Shown: positions 47,701-61,650, counted from the first letter of the stretch. The stretch is DNA of 64,000 nt from Triops longicaudatus (GCA_022885665.1 JAGQDJ010000020.1:186001-250000); one strand, 5' to 3'. Made by a program: numbers and translations. Notes: a model not told the origin generated them from the sequence alone.

Positions 47701-50700
47701 AAAAAATAAAGAAACGGCAAAAACACTATGATTACGCCGGTACTTAGAAAAGAAAAGAAAAAATATAGCGGAACTCGGCTTTATGGTACAAACACAAGTC
47801 TCTCACATCTGGGTCTCTTTTAAATTCCGGGTTAAACTAAATTCTTATACTTCTGTTTTTCATACGCAGGAAGTAGTTATGCGAAATATGCTATAATAAT
47901 CCAACATTTAATAATTTCTGCCGAGTTCGGTTGCAGAAAGTTAATAAATAGAGGGGGCGTGGCTTAGCCTTACAGGGTGGTTGTCCGGGCCCGGACGGTC
48001 TTTGGAAGCCCAGGCCATGGTATTTCCGTTGCCGTGACCCGTTTCATCTCCCGGACTTTCTTCTTTCACGCCAAACAAACGTTCTTGGGCGGATCGACCG
48101 GTGGAAGTGGCGATAGGATGACTCGAATGGCTCATTTTGCCTCCGCGGCTAGGGTTGCCCGTCTCGGGCGTGCTGCCCGTCAACCCTGGCTTGCTAGACC
48201 GGTCTATTCTGGGTGGTAAATCGGGTGGAGGTATTTCATTACCACCCATGTGAGTACTATGACGCCCACGAGAGTCTTTATTCGCTCCAAATCCGTACTT
48301 TGCGTCCGATGACGGCCGTTTAGGACTAGGCTCGTATCCACGTGGATCAAACTAACAAGAAATTCATTAGTAAGCCAGCTGATAATGAAAACACGAACCT
48401 AACCAAAAAAGTTCAATAAAAAAGAAAGAAAAAAAAATATTTTTTGTATAATATTTTATTATTTTTTACGGTTCTTTTTAATATAATGAAGATAATTTTA
48501 TCAGTAGTAAGTTATATACAAATAAAGGAAGAACAGATACACAAGGATTATTGTAAACAAACTTACGACGAAGTTTTGTTAGATTCTGTTTTAAAGTCAA
48601 GTGACGCTATCTATCGGGAACACTATCGCCTAGGCATGCTGAATAAACGTTCTAAAGTGCAAAGAATATTTACTTGTTGGTTCTGTGGGTGTCCGTAAGG
48701 TGGTGGGACTTGATGAGTCTGGAAATGGCTGATGTGGGCGTGGCCTAAGTCTTCTTGAGTGGCGATACTAGGGTCACTGGAGCTTTTAACCAGCCTCGGC
48801 CCACCGGTGGCTCCGCCAGAAGGTGATGACGTGGCCTGGACGGAGCCTTTAACGCCAATTCCACCCCCTGCTCCTCCTCCTGCCCCGCCCACGGCATTGA
48901 CTGGCCTGGGTTCGGGCGACAAATCCAAGTCCGACTCGGGCGAGGAAGCGTAGGATAAGCGTGACGTCATGGGAAACAAGAAGTCGTCCGACAAGTACTC
49001 GTCCAGCTGCCAAAAATGTTGCAAAAAAGCGTCAGAAAACAAAGCGAGGCTAATAAAACAGTTAATTCACACTTGAGAAGGCGGTTCCTCGTCACGAACG
49101 AAAACAACCCACACACGTTACGTTTCATAACCATAACAAAAACAGCAACAATAGCCCAGAGCGACATTTCAAAGCCATTCGCACGACTATTCCATTCATA
49201 ACACGTAACTCGTATGAAAAACAATGCGATACCACAAAACAGGATAAACAAGTCCATGTATAGCAAACAAGCTGCTTACAAGGTGAAAAAGAAACATGCC
49301 AAAGCTCATGCTCCAAAAATAGAAGATGTCCGAAAAATGCTGGTACACTAACCATAACAAACTGTAAGAAACTGTACCAGGAATTTTTGGAATCTTCAAA
49401 CATGAAAATCCAATTTACGAAATGTGTCTAATAAATTCTGGTACATACTACTATACAAAACTATAAGAAACTGTACCAGAACTTTTTGGACACTCTAGAA
49501 TAGGGAAGCTCTGACAATGAAAAAGGTGTCTAATAAATTCTGGTACGTATTACCCTACGAAGCCACGTTAATGTGTACCAGTTTTTATTGTACACTTTGC
49601 ATGAAAGCGAAGAATACGGCACTAATTTTACAGATAGCTCGACGCATGATTTTCTTCAGGAATGACAGGAAGAGTAGGGCGTGGCGAAGAAGGCGTAGCT
49701 TCAAAAGCAATCGGAAAAGAGGCAGGCATAGTCAAAGAAAAAGGTTCATAGTCGTAAAAGCGTTCAGGGTGCCACTGGGTTTCGTCGTCCGCCAACCAAT
49801 CAGGAAACGCCTCCGCTGAAGGGGGCGGGGGAATAGGAGGCGGGGGCATCGAGGTAGGTAACAACGGAGGGAGCAAAGTATCAGTAGGTAACTCAACAGG
49901 CTGCAATGTTTAACATCCCCGAGCCGAAAGAAACCAAAGAGAAAAAATAAAGTCGAGGCAAAACAAGCCATTTTCCCAGTTCTTAAAACCCAAAACAAGC
50001 AAAAAAATATATATTTAAAATAATAATAAATAAAGAATATAACCACCGCATGCAATTTAGGCTAACCCCAAGGGCGGAAACTGATCTCACCACAGGAAAG
50101 TATGTCTTTTGTACCTCCTGGAGTGAAATTTTCTCAAAATAGCGCGAAAATACGGCAGACTCGATTTACGATGGAAATAAGCGTTTTGTCAATATTTGTT
50201 CGCTCAAAGAAATTAAGTGTAAAAAATTCCGAAATTTAACCCAAAAAGTGCAAAAATAGGCTTAAATTAAAGCAAAAAATAACGAAAATAAAAAATACGG
50301 CAATGTTAATTTATTTAGGATAACAAAACATCGTAAAATCGAAGCACCGTACACCCGAGTCTCCACTTGAGACATAAAAGAACCGAGATTACACAGAAAC
50401 CGAAAGTTTTGGTGAAAATGGGCGTGAAGAGGTTACCTTGGTTTCGGAGACCCAGATGGGTGTGTTTTGTTCGCGATCGATGGCTTCGCGGAGTTTGCGG
50501 TACCAAGTGTCGCGTGAAGTGGTCGGAACGACGACCGTGAACACATGACTCCATAACTTTTCCAATTTCACGCACTGCTCGTACATTTTCTTGCTACTCC
50601 GATGAGCACTCCTAACCCAAAAAGGGTAAAAAAGACAAAAAACAAATCATTAGTAACGCTTGTTATCTCCCCCCACTGCTTTTACGGCACCACAACTATC

Positions 50701-52613
50701 TAAAAAAAAGGCCAATCTCTCTCAATTCGCCCAAATTGCTGAAAAAACGCTGAAAAACGGAAAAAATATCTCAATTGCACGATAGAGGAAAAAAAGGGTG
50801 CGGAATAATAAAGAATTGACTGGGACAAAGAATCACTCCTGAACACGCCCACTCTCGACTTACCATTTGAACAATTCCAACCGAGAGGAAGGGCTGAATA
50901 ACAAACCAATTTAGCTTAATTTCGGTCTCATTTTACTTTTTTATTAAATAAAAAATATATATTAATTATACTGTCTAAAATACAACACTAAATGTGCTTA
51001 GAATGTATGAAACCCCGCCACATAATGAACAACTATATGTCTATTATTTTCGTAATTTATTATTAATTTTCGATGTTGAAATGTAATATATTTAATAATA
51101 TTCAAAGACAAGTAGAAACAAAGGTTTACTTGGGTACTCCGGCGCGCAATTCCTTGACAGCGTGTTTGGAATCGGGTCTAAGGAAGATGACTACAGGGTA
51201 AAACTGAGCATAATTAAGTTTATCCACCGCGCCCGGGGTGATATCCAAGAGGGCGTGGCGACCTTTTTCTACCAAATCGCGTATGGCACTTAAACGCACA
51301 ATTCCGCCGTTGCTCGGGCCGTTCCGCTCGGAAGGCGTACTATCTTCGATCCGGGGGGCGTGGCCATGCGAGCCGGCGTCCAACGGCGAGGCAAACTTAT
51401 CGGGATAATCTTTAAGTAGTTTATCACGGGCTAAATCTGCCACCGCGCCAAATAAGACCACCGGCCGCACGAAACCCGGATGGCGCAAAACGACGCGTTC
51501 GTACGCTGGGAATTTCGATAACGTTTCGGCGAACACTACTTCGTCCCAGTGATCCTGAACAAAACAAGAGCATTCAGATTTCACGTTAATGCAAATACAC
51601 AAACACAGTAATATCTGAAATTAACAAGAAAAGTAAAACGCAACCTTTTAATACTAAAAATATACTCGAAATATTTTTTAAAAATATGATTTCAAATTTA
51701 ATTAAAATTAATTTCAATCCAACTAATTTCAAAATTAAAATAGAATTGCATGATTACATGAAATTTAGTAACTATATGCCGTCAACTGGGTTATTTTGCG
51801 TTTATTCTTCGCAAATAGTGTCATTTTTACCCCTCCACGCTAGGCTCGGAAAAGCCATAAGCTATAACACGGAAAAAGGGTCAGAGTTTGGGGGACAATT
51901 TTGAACATCGAATGCGACTTAGTCACAAGGTTTTAACTGTGTTTGATTTGCGTGACTAAAGGTTGATTTATGTACTACCTTTCGTGTTGATTTCTATTTA
52001 CATTAAATACTGTCAACGCATATAAATAATAGTGAAACCTCCAACAAAGTAAATAAATAAAATAAGAAAGATGTAGAATCACTAAACATAACCAAAAAAG
52101 AAACTAAAGGGATCGTTACAAAGAAGCCCACGAAATTCAACAAAAAAACGACAGAAAGTCGTGACACGTGAATAAATCGCTAAAAAAGATGGGGAATTCC
52201 CTGCAAAAAGACAGTGACACCAAAATTGAAAGTAAAAGAAAAGTTACTCTCACCCTTCCTAGGGATTTGGAACGTCGTTGCGACGATCGTCGGCGTCGGA
52301 AGAAGGATCCTCGGCTTTCGGAGGCCGTCGCTTCTTTTTTGGCAGCATTAAACTGAGCTGTGGCTAATTCTTCTGCAGTGGAACTGTTCGGAATCACTCC
52401 TTTTTGTACTTCCGTATTGCTGGCCCCTATGAGCAACAAAAAAGAACAAAATAATAAAAATAATAATAATAAACAAATTAGTAAACATCTGAAATGAAAT
52501 AAAAAAAAAAATACATAAATAATGCAACAGAAAATAAAAAAAGTAAACGTCTGACACGAAATATGAACACACTGACTAGCGTAACTAAAAACGAGTCTAA
52601 AAGAAAACTAAAA

Positions 52614-52684
<71 letters not shown>

Positions 52685-55600
52685 AACTTACCAATGCGGG
52701 CCACCTGCCAAGCTCCTACTACGCCATTATGTAAAGTGTCAAGGACATGGAAGACTTCTCCTTTCCTAAACGCCAATTCTCCTGGTTTTGGATGCTCGTA
52801 AGTAAAATGCGTCCTATCAAAGCGAAACCAAAGGAACCATTTAAATACACAAGACTTCTTTCAGAGTGGGAGGGGAGGACACTTGAATAATTTGACAGCT
52901 AAACGAACTAGTTAATGAAGCTTATTTGAAACAAATCGGAAACTAAGTTTGACAGAAAGAGCGAAGAAATAGGTCGACGGTATATTTAATAGTGATTTTC
53001 AGTACGGATGTCATCCAAAGCAATGAGTCTTTCTCGGTTGCTCATTCAAATGAGAGAAAAGCAACACATTCATTAAACACACTGGATACACGCCAAGTTT
53101 CGAATTTCAGAAATATCAGTAGTGAATAGTCTTAAATCAAATATACAAATAAAAATTTAAAAAATATATAAAAAAATTCGAAACTATTTCACTGATACTA
53201 CATTACGCGCTAACTTTCGAATTTCGAACGTACAACTCAATAAGAATGTTAAATAAATTAAATACCCAAAAATAAAAATGTTCAATCGAAAACAGGCATG
53301 AGCCCACGAACGAATAAGCAAAGATGCACGAAATACGTACGAAACTGCGTAACATGATTAGGGCTCAACAGTCTAAAATTCCTTCTAAATTTCTGGTTTC
53401 GTCACTGAGCCTATGTTTGTATGAAAATTCAACAGAAAAACAAGTGTTCCAATTTCCAAGCTACTTTCAAAGCTCAGGATTTTTAAATCTGCCTAAAAGC
53501 TTGTTAGAGGCTTATGCTACTTCTGGAGATTGGCATTGTACTGAAGACAAAGGGGCCAAAGACTATAACATTTTTTTTTCTCTCGGTTGACTACGCACAA
53601 AGGAACCCATTGAGACAGAGAAAGATCGATGCTTTTTACTTGACATAGAAAGAGTCTCCGTGTCCAGATGCGAGAACCATGTCATATTCATCTCTGCGGT
53701 GCTGTACAATGAGGTCGATTTGATCTTGGAGGCTAAGTAGGAAAAGCACGGCTTCTTCGCGTGTTACGCCCTTCATATCCATTTCGTTCACCTAAAACCG
53801 CACAAAAAGAATTTAAGTACGAAATACAGCTAAAACGCCAGTGTCAGTTTCACATAGCTTTTCATAGTTGAAACCGAAGAAACTAAAGAACATTTTTTGT
53901 ATATTTTGAACATTGAATACGTCCAAAACGCCCCTTTGTCAGTTTCTTACAGCTTTCATATCTCAAAGCGAAGAGACTGAAGAATATATTTCGCCTTTTC
54001 TTACTTTGAGTATCTTATCACCCGGTGTTAACCCCTGCAAAGCTGCCGGACTCCCAGGTTGAACTGCAGTTACGAAAATGCCTACGTGATTGCCGCCTGT
54101 CAGGCGAATTCCCACCGAACCTTCTTTCTGGAAACTGATGAACCGAGGATCCGGCCTGGAATAACAATAATAACAACATGAAATTACTCCATGAGAAGAA
54201 GAAAATTGCCACTTTTCGCTCCCATCGTTCTTCATGCTCCATTGACACCGACATGTTTGAGAAATAACCCACATGACAAATGACTTACATGGGAACTTTA
54301 CTCAAGTCTTCTGAAGGATGACGTCGACCGCTCGTGTAGTAATCTGAAACAACAAAAATACGCATAAATTACTAAAATTTCCTTAATGTCTCGTTTTGCC
54401 TCAAAACTGCATCATTTTTTTGACACTAAAGGGTTTATTAACCAAGGGTGACGAATTAAAGGTGCAAATCCATAGTACGTAATACCCCGTTTACGAAAAA
54501 GAAACACCGTAAAGAACTGTAAAAAAAAAAATGAACTCATCTGCGTTTTAATGTCTTGGCCATAACTCATGGCAAAAAGCGTGTGTGAACCGCGTTAATG
54601 AACCTGGGTTATGATTTTTGGGGGGCAAACCTCTTTTAGCCCGCAATACCATAGTGAAATATAGCTACACGAGTACAAAAACTTTGAGATTTCGTTCACA
54701 ATACGTTTAACGCAATACCACGGGGTAAGTGCAAAGTGGGTTAATTAACCTAAGTTGAGATACAGGGCAAATTAACCTAAATACGCAATATCGCCGTCTA
54801 AAAAGCAGGAAACGAGGATATACAAGCTTCAGAAACTGAAAAATGTGGTTACCCTTACTTTTAACCACGATTTCGGGAAACAAACACAAGTGTGAACACT
54901 GTCAATTAACTATGGTTAAGAGGTTACGGGACTAAAACAGTTTAATTACCCCAAAACACAGAAAATTTTTTAAAAATAAGTAAAAAAGCTACGTTTTACT
55001 TCTAAGCCTTAAATTCCGGGTGGAAAGTAAATGTAAACGGGGTTATTTAAGCAAGGTTAAGGGGTCAGGTTGGGCAAACCAGCTTTCGTACGCAAGAACT
55101 GACCGAATAGTGAAGTTATGTGCATTGTGAAGTACTAAAAAAGGAAATAAAGTCGTACCTTCGGGTCTTGGAGGAGGTGGGCGTGGCGGAGGTGGTTCAT
55201 CTCCGTCTTCTCGTCGTTCTAAGGGCTGATCCAATTGACTTAGGGACAAATCCATAATAGGTCCCCTTGATCGGCCTTGGCTTTGACTTTGGGTGCCATT
55301 TTGGGCTTGGACTCGGGAAAGGTTGCTCTTGTCTTCGTAAGGGTTGCTGGGTGATTGATGCTGGCCACCTAAGCGATTGTAATCAATGGACCCGCCCCTC
55401 GTCGGAGGCTGGACGTACAGGTTCTGCGACGAGTGCGAATATCCACCTCGGCTTTCGTAATTCCCGTAGCCTTCTACAACGGGAAAAACGCAATTAGTAC
55501 TCCTTCTTTACGTGTTCATTCATGATTTAGCCTTTTACATCTATATTATTACTACTTAAAAAAATCAAGAGTTAAATTATTTCGTATTTTTTCGTATTTT

Positions 55601-58600
55601 ACTTCAAACCTTCTTACAAATTGGAAGTAGTTTTCCGAAAATAACGATTAACTGAAGATAAAAAAGTCATATTCTTTAATATTATTAATTCTGTTTCATG
55701 CCATTAATTTTAATCTTCTTTAGCATACTGTTTATAAGATTCTGGGACTTTTTGCCACAGACGGTAATAGCGGCAAGTCCCGGAACTTTTTGGACAGTCT
55801 AAAAAATTCCTTTATTGCATTTTCTTTTTCAGTTTATTTAGAGTGCGCTAGTGTCGTAATCACCTTTGGGATGATTTTGGGTGGGGTCGTAGACATTAGG
55901 ATCGTGTAACCGCCCGTTGGAGGAGGTGACTGGTCCCATGCCTAAAATATGGCCATTGGTCCCCAGCGCCGAAGCCCCGCCTCCTGGGCTACCACCATTG
56001 GTGACTACGGCGGGTTGCTCGCGTCGGATGGTGAGGGTGAGTTTATCTTTGGCGGCGTCCATGAGTTTTTTAGCTTCTTTGAGGCTGAGGCCTTCGGTGG
56101 GCGTGGCATTGATTTGCACCACCCAGTCGCCTTCTTGCAACCCGTGCTGCTCCTGGAGGGCTTTGTGGTTCAATTCCTTGACGTACAAGCGTGATCCGAA
56201 GGTGAGCCCGAAATCTTCCTTCTTTTTGCTTTTGCTCAGCGTCACTTTGTACGTGTCACCCGGCGCGTGTCCATGCGAGGCCGCGCCGTGCACTATCCGT
56301 CGCTTAACGACCAGGTGAACGGCGGCTCCACTGTCACGCAACACTTGCACGGCAGTCGCATAGTCCACATTGTCCAACGAAACACCATTGGCACTCAAAA
56401 CTCGATCGTTAATCCTACAAACAAAACACGAAAATCGGATTTTTTACACACATTACCAAAAACAATATCTGGTACACACTCTCATAGATTCTTATAGCAG
56501 AATGTACCAGTTTTTATTGGACATTTGAATTGCAATGTCCCAGAAATTGTGGTACAACCTTGAACAGTTTATTACGAGACTTGTCCCCCATTTTATTGAA
56601 CATTTAAGCCAACTTGGGGAAATAATGTCCAAAAATTGGTGGTATAAGATCAAATTTTTTTACGACCGATTTTACCGCATTTTACTGGACAGTGAAGGAA
56701 GCTTGATAAAAAATTTTGGTGCAAATTTGTATAACAAATTTGGAAAGTAAAGTCCAAGAGTTTCTGGTACACATTTACTTAGTTTCTTACAGGGATTTGT
56801 ACCACATTTTATTATGCAGTTAACGTACATTGGGGAAGTCATGTCCAAAAAAATGTGGTACGAGTTTGCATTGTTCTAAAAGGCCGAATGTACCAGAATT
56901 TACTCGACAGCTTAAAAAATCAAGCTCAAAAGTTTATGGTACATATTTAGACAGCTTCTTATAGCCATTTGTATCCGGTTTTATTGGACAGTGTAGGAAT
57001 TTTCGTAAAATCGGCTAAAAATGTATCTTACTGAAGTTTGCCTTCGGCTGGGCCGCCTTTGAGGACATCGGAGATGGCAATGGCAGGATCTCCATTAGCA
57101 AAATGGGGATTGTCACGCCCCCCTGAGACAGCAATGCCGAAACCGTATCCTGGCACGCGATTGAGCGCCAATTGATGATATTCCCAACTGACGCGATCTC
57201 CTCCCTTTGAATAATAAAAAAAATCATTGTTCAATTATTGAACTTGATTTATAATTTTTTCATTTTCCATTTATTTATGTAACATTTAAATTTTCCTGAG
57301 ATTGAAAACCACGCTCTAATTCAACTTCGTTGAGTTTTCAAAGTTAAATTCTCCACCCGAAATTTTACTCCAACTCTCGCGTTGCGTCTCACTTCCTGGA
57401 ACAGGAAACTGAGAATGTGTATGTAAATGATGTCCTTTATGCAACTGGTAAACTCACTCCAGGAGGTAATTTACAAGAATTTAACATTCGACTGAAAATT
57501 AATTTTAAAAAATTCAAAACCATCGTAGGAAGAGTGTATTAGATTTCTTTTTTTCATCATGTAAGCGAAGAAAAATAAAAAAAATAATTATTTAAAAACA
57601 TCTACAACAATAATATTTAAATTCTGCCTTATTTATATTAATTTCTTCACTGTAATGCTTATTTTTTGAACACTAAATGAAATCGAAGAGTTCTTCAATT
57701 TTTTCCTTTTTTTGTGTGTGATTTGCAGCTCAGCAATTTTGCAAGGTGACTGGATTGTAGGAGCGTCGCAGAAAGTGTAATTCTGGTTCCCGTACAGCTT
57801 TCGTCTTACATTGATCTCGTTTCTGACCTTTTCAGCTTTCATTTATTCGACTCGAAGAACTACTCCGTCATTAGAAGCTTACAGCTTAGTATGTGAACGC
57901 GTGTTAAGCATTCTGTTCTTGGCGTGTCTCAACTCTCTTACAGAATTACAATCAAAGGTATTTTAATTAAATCAACTTAACCGGGAATTCTGTGAAAGAA
58001 AAAACGTTTTAAATTCTTCTCCCAGGAAATTCGGGAAAATGCGATTTTTCTCCACGGATATTCACTTTGTAACGAAACGTGAGACGAAAATAAGTCACGA
58101 CAATGCACAGAAGACGTAAAAACGCTGGTGTCGGTTGTGTTCACGATAACACAACACCGTCTGGTTTTCTGTCGACGGGCTTTTAACATTCTTAGCTTGA
58201 CCTCCGGCCTTGAACTTGCCCAATTAACCAGCTACAAACTCGTTTTGTTAGCTAGAACCAACTTTTAATTACGTAACACCGGATTATGCGAACACAAAAG
58301 TGACAATAGGTAAAATTTCCAGATAATGTAAAAAAATACGGTCAGTATTAAAACTTTATATAAGTATTAAGCATGTAAGTACTAAAACTAGTGCATTTTT
58401 GTAAGCACAATAACGCAATATAATAAAGTAATGCAACATAATAACAACACAATATAAAAATGTAATATAGTAATATATATTATACAGTAATGCAGTATTT
58501 GTATAATACAAACAAAAGAAAACTTCGTTAATTAGATTTTAAATTCTTTTTCCTTATTGTTTACATCGTTCAACATTTTTACTTTTATTTTTGTCACTTA

Positions 58601-59885
58601 GCCTTGTATTCCACTAGCCATTTTACGGTATTTGTCAACGTTATTTCTGGAGTATTTTAACTTTAGCTGGAATTGATTACAACTAAAACTGACAGTAATC
58701 TAATTAATGTATAATCTACGTAAGCTGTTATAAAGGATTTCTGGCTAAATTCATCACTGAAACGAGCCATTTCACGCTATTTTCAAAGTTATTTTTGGAG
58801 TTATCAAACGCCAAAAAGACTTGTGATAAAAACCTACAGAATTGCTAAACTTTGTAAACAATGCACTTTTTCAGTATTATCTCCTAGATAAACATTTTAC
58901 CGACAAAGTACAAACATAAGTTTCGTTCACAAACTTGCCTTTGACCTTGTTTAAAAATTTTTAGGTTATTTCTAGCAGTCGTATCGTTTTACCTTTTAAC
59001 ACAGTTCAGTAGTTCTTTCTAGCTATTGAGTAATATAACGTAGTGTTTTAATAGAGGAAATTCTACCTGCCGAATAGTTTAACTTTTTAATAGTCTTTTC
59101 ACTCTTATTTATATACCCAAAACATGCTCGATTTACGATAATACAAGAACGAATTCCTCAAACATAATTGTTCTAAACGTGTTATTTTTTTCACTTTTGG
59201 TACAATTATTTTAGTAAGTTTTACTTTTGACCCATTAATGTTTTCCAACTTTACTAGTTTTACCTCACATTCCTAAGTTTTACTTTAAACAATGTTTAAT
59301 TCAAAAACCTACGTAACGCTTATTTATTCCAATTATGTAGGCTTCAAGATTGCATTAATTCAAGCATTAAGTTAACTAAGAATCTGAAACATTGATGAAC
59401 TACATTTTTCGCCACAAATCTTCTGCAATTCCCCAATACAGACCATCCTGGTTGCAAACTGCTTTCACACATCCTTTTCACAAACAAAATCCACACAAAG
59501 AAAATCTATTTCCTCGCCATTGGCGCGCGATTCTCGTGACGTCACACGTCTTCTTTCAGCTACGTAACAAGGTTTGGCTCTAAATGCATTTTCCTTTCAA
59601 GTAAAAAGTCCCTCGCCCAACCTTGCAAGTTTTTTTTTTGCGCTATCCACCTTTCGTTGGTGACACATGTTCCTCCAACAAAATCTCTCAAAAAACCTGT
59701 TTTAATCCTAAATTTCTAACCAAATGCTTGCATTTCTTTCGCAAAAATATCCAAATAATAATATAAAACTCAAACCAAAAGCAGAACTTCCCCGAAACGG
59801 AAATCAATACCTGTTCTACCACGCCTTCTGAACGGGGTAAGGGGGCGTGGTTACTCCCTAGCCCCGCCTCTGCTTGCCAAGCCAT
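44734..59885 (-). CDS. TJP1: Zonula occludens / tight junction protein (ZO, TJP; polychaetoid-like MAGUK)
   Basis: Exons: 59811-59885, 57032-57204, 55864-56414, 55159-55473, 54289-54343, 54005-54155, 53640-53791, 52692-52813, 52254-52426, 51130-51554, 50437-50611, 49632-49900, 49280-49310 (inferred), 48674-49006, 47974-48351, 47350-47648, 45879-46358, 45262-45452 and 44734-44999; 4614 nt, about 1537 aa. ZO proteins link junctional membrane proteins to actin. PDZ1 (about 30-120) carries GYGFGIAVSGGRDNPHF and ISDVLKGGPAEGKL; PDZ2 (133-212) DFGLTFGSRLYVKEL; PDZ3 (392-470) SVGIRLTGGNHVGIFV; SH3 about 485-560; GUK (about 600-785) KFPAYERVVL, HALLDITPGAVDKLNYAQFYPVVIFL, without a usable P-loop, as in other ZO proteins. 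A long Pro/Ser-rich linker follows. ZU5 (1394-end) has ARGWFGSEGGRL, GVALIVPPGALPEG, LLSPLVLCGPHGLRFL and ends VSVFVDHF, the family C-terminus. Alternative 5' exons are listed separately. Confidence 0.95.
49280..49310 (-). CDS. TJP1: Inferred 31-nt microexon of ZO
   Basis: The exon ending at 49632 stops in phase 2 and the exon starting at 49006 begins in phase 0, so they cannot be joined directly. Between them a 31-nt segment has an AG just before 49310, a strong donor CTT|GTAAGC at 49280, and exactly the length class (1 mod 3) needed. It would add MSFGMFLFHL. It is the only such segment I found, but the choice is inference. Confidence 0.4.
49338..49600. repeat. Intronic repeats built on GGTACA...TGTACC and TTTTTGGACA words
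   Basis: Irregular units such as AACTGTACCAGAACTTTTTG, CTGGTACA and AGTTTCTTACAG (or its complement) recur in both orientations in this ZO intron. Opposed GGTACA and TGTACC words could form hairpins. Related units occur at 55730-55800 and 56465-56995. Confidence 0.6.
51845..51915. repeat. Interspersed repeat copy, shared with 63922-63985
   Basis: The words AGCTATAACACGG, AAAAGGGTCA, AATTTTGAACATCGAAT recur in the same order at 63922-63985 (AGCTAAAACACGG, AAAAGGGTCA, AATTTTACACATCGAAT). Copies are about 70 bp and roughly 75-80 percent alike by eye. Element ends were not determined. Confidence 0.55.
52616..52683. repeat. 68-bp poly(A) homopolymer next to a ZO splice donor
   Basis: Uninterrupted A run on the plus strand. 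It ends 8 bp from the end of the ZO exon 52692-52813 and so lies immediately inside the intron, after the donor, as poly(U) in the transcript. Its true length is likely uncertain because of sequencing slippage. Confidence 0.95.
55730..55800. repeat. Short copy of the ZO intronic repeat family
   Basis: Contains GGGACTTTTTG and GGAACTTTTTGGACAGTCTA, which match the TTTTTGGACA words of the arrays at 49338 and 56465. Confidence 0.45.
56465..56995. repeat. Degenerate minisatellite filling a ZO intron
   Basis: At least seven imperfect units of about 60-80 bp with the recurring order GGTACA(N)TTT, AGTTTCTTACAG, TTTGTACCA, TTTTATTGGACAGT, GAAAT, TGTCC. It occupies most of the 617-bp intron between the first two PDZ-coding exons. 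The same words appear in the intron at 49338-49600. Confidence 0.65.
57205..59810. other. Long intron after the first coding exon of ZO
   Basis: About 2.6 kb, strongly AT-rich with TA-rich microsatellite stretches (about 58410-58510). No exon, RNA gene or complete mobile element was recognised. Being the first long intron it may carry regulatory sequence. Confidence 0.5.
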
Positions 59886-61650
59886 TTTCTTTCTTTCTCA
59901 CCAGACCAAAAAATTCACAAAAATGCAATTTTCTCCAACGCTATCAATCCCCGCCCACTCTAGTGGCTCGTTTAAGCCTCACACATGCACCTGCCCTCCC
60001 TCCCCCTCCCCCCAACCACTTTTCACTTTCAGCGTGACCACAACTCAGAATCTCACACACCAGAAAATTTTTTTTTCTCCCCGACACATAAAACTCCGTT
60101 TAAACACCTGTTCCACACATCCTCTCCACGCCCATACGGGACTAATTCAAACTCCACGTAATATTCCCTGATCAAGCAGCACGATCACGGTGGGAAAAAG
60201 GCTTAAAATCCCCAAGAATGAAAAAAATACGGTAAAAATTGATTGTTGTGTAAGCCAACGACTAGCGTCTCAGTTCTGCTTGTTCTTCAGGTCTTCTGAC
60301 TGGTTAGCGTGGAGTTCGCTCGGCTTGGGCTGGTTTGGCCAAAGGAGAGCGGAGGTTGGAACCCAAAAGGCCTTCAAAATCCTTGGGCTTCTAACGAACT
60401 GATCCTCAGGTGTGCTTCTGGGATGTGTGCCCTGGAGGACAATTTTCTTAGGTTAAGCAGAAAGCTGCCTGCTCGCCACCCACCGCCCGGTTTGGACACA
60501 AAACCTTTTGCTTTGGCCTGCTTTTCCGTCTTGGAGAGTTGGTGGAACGAGAATGGAAGAAATGTGGAAAGAATGAGAATGGAAAAGAGAGAGAAAAAAA
60601 GGAATGCCACCAGCGAACCTTTTTCCCATTCGCTTCATTCTCCACGTTCCTTCACCCAAACAGGTTTTCGCACAATTCCTGGCTTGAAAGAGGAGAAAAA
60701 CTGGAAAAGTCGGTAAGAAGGCGCCGAAAGAGAAATACGAGCGATGGATAGCGTCACTGAAGAAAGAATGTTACGAGGAGTTGGGGAGTTTAAGAAGTGT
60801 CGAACAGAAAAAATCAAAATAAATACGGTACCAGAGCTTTAATGAGGGCAAAGGAATTGTAACAATGAAAGTTGGTAGGACTATTCGAATGATTTCAACC
60901 TTCTAAAAGATGAGCCGGTTTTATCAACCATGAAATACTCGGTGAGCTAAATAAATTTTTCATAAATTACGCTGAATAATTACGAAAATATAAATACTAG
61001 GATTAATATAGCAATAAAACAAAAATATACTAATATACTAAGGTATGCACAGCTACCGGGATTTTTTTATATATAATAAAGATATTCGCTTCATCCTTGG
61101 AGGGAAGGTTGCAATCACAGCAGAGGGCGAACGAAGTTAAGTAAAAGCTAATGGGTACATCACAATACGGACACAAGATTTTAATATTTTTTCACAAGTT
61201 ATCATAAAGAGTTCTTTGCCGATTGAGCTCTTCTCTTCGCTTTTTGATTTTTTTTAAATTTATTATTATTACTAATCAGACATAATGCCCGATTTCTATT
61301 TTCCCGTATAACAAAAAAGCAACAAAAATTCAAGCATAGTTTCCAAATTTTAAAAAAGCTTCTTTCAAGAAAAACTTGAGCTAACGCTACAAAGAAATTT
61401 ACTAGCAATATTGCTGTCAGGACAGTTTCTTTGATTTTCGGTTTCTTTTTTTAGAGTTTGATGTCTATTTCCCATGTTCTTCTCCCATAAGAGTTTGGCG
61501 TACGTCACAATTTCTTACCAAAGCAGGGTAAATGTACCCAAAACTGGGTACCAGCCGCATTTTTTGGGGGTAAAACACCGTTACATTTACTAACAGTGGC
61601 TACAAACATCTTTCTGATAATCGAAATTCGGGTAATAGTGCCAATAATGA

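Noticed and set aside
52563..52769. ORF coding for a long polylysine tract
   Set aside because: It is only the translation of the poly(A) homopolymer next to a ZO exon.
55917..56318. 133-codon plus-strand ORF
   Set aside because: Antisense of the ZO PDZ2 exon.
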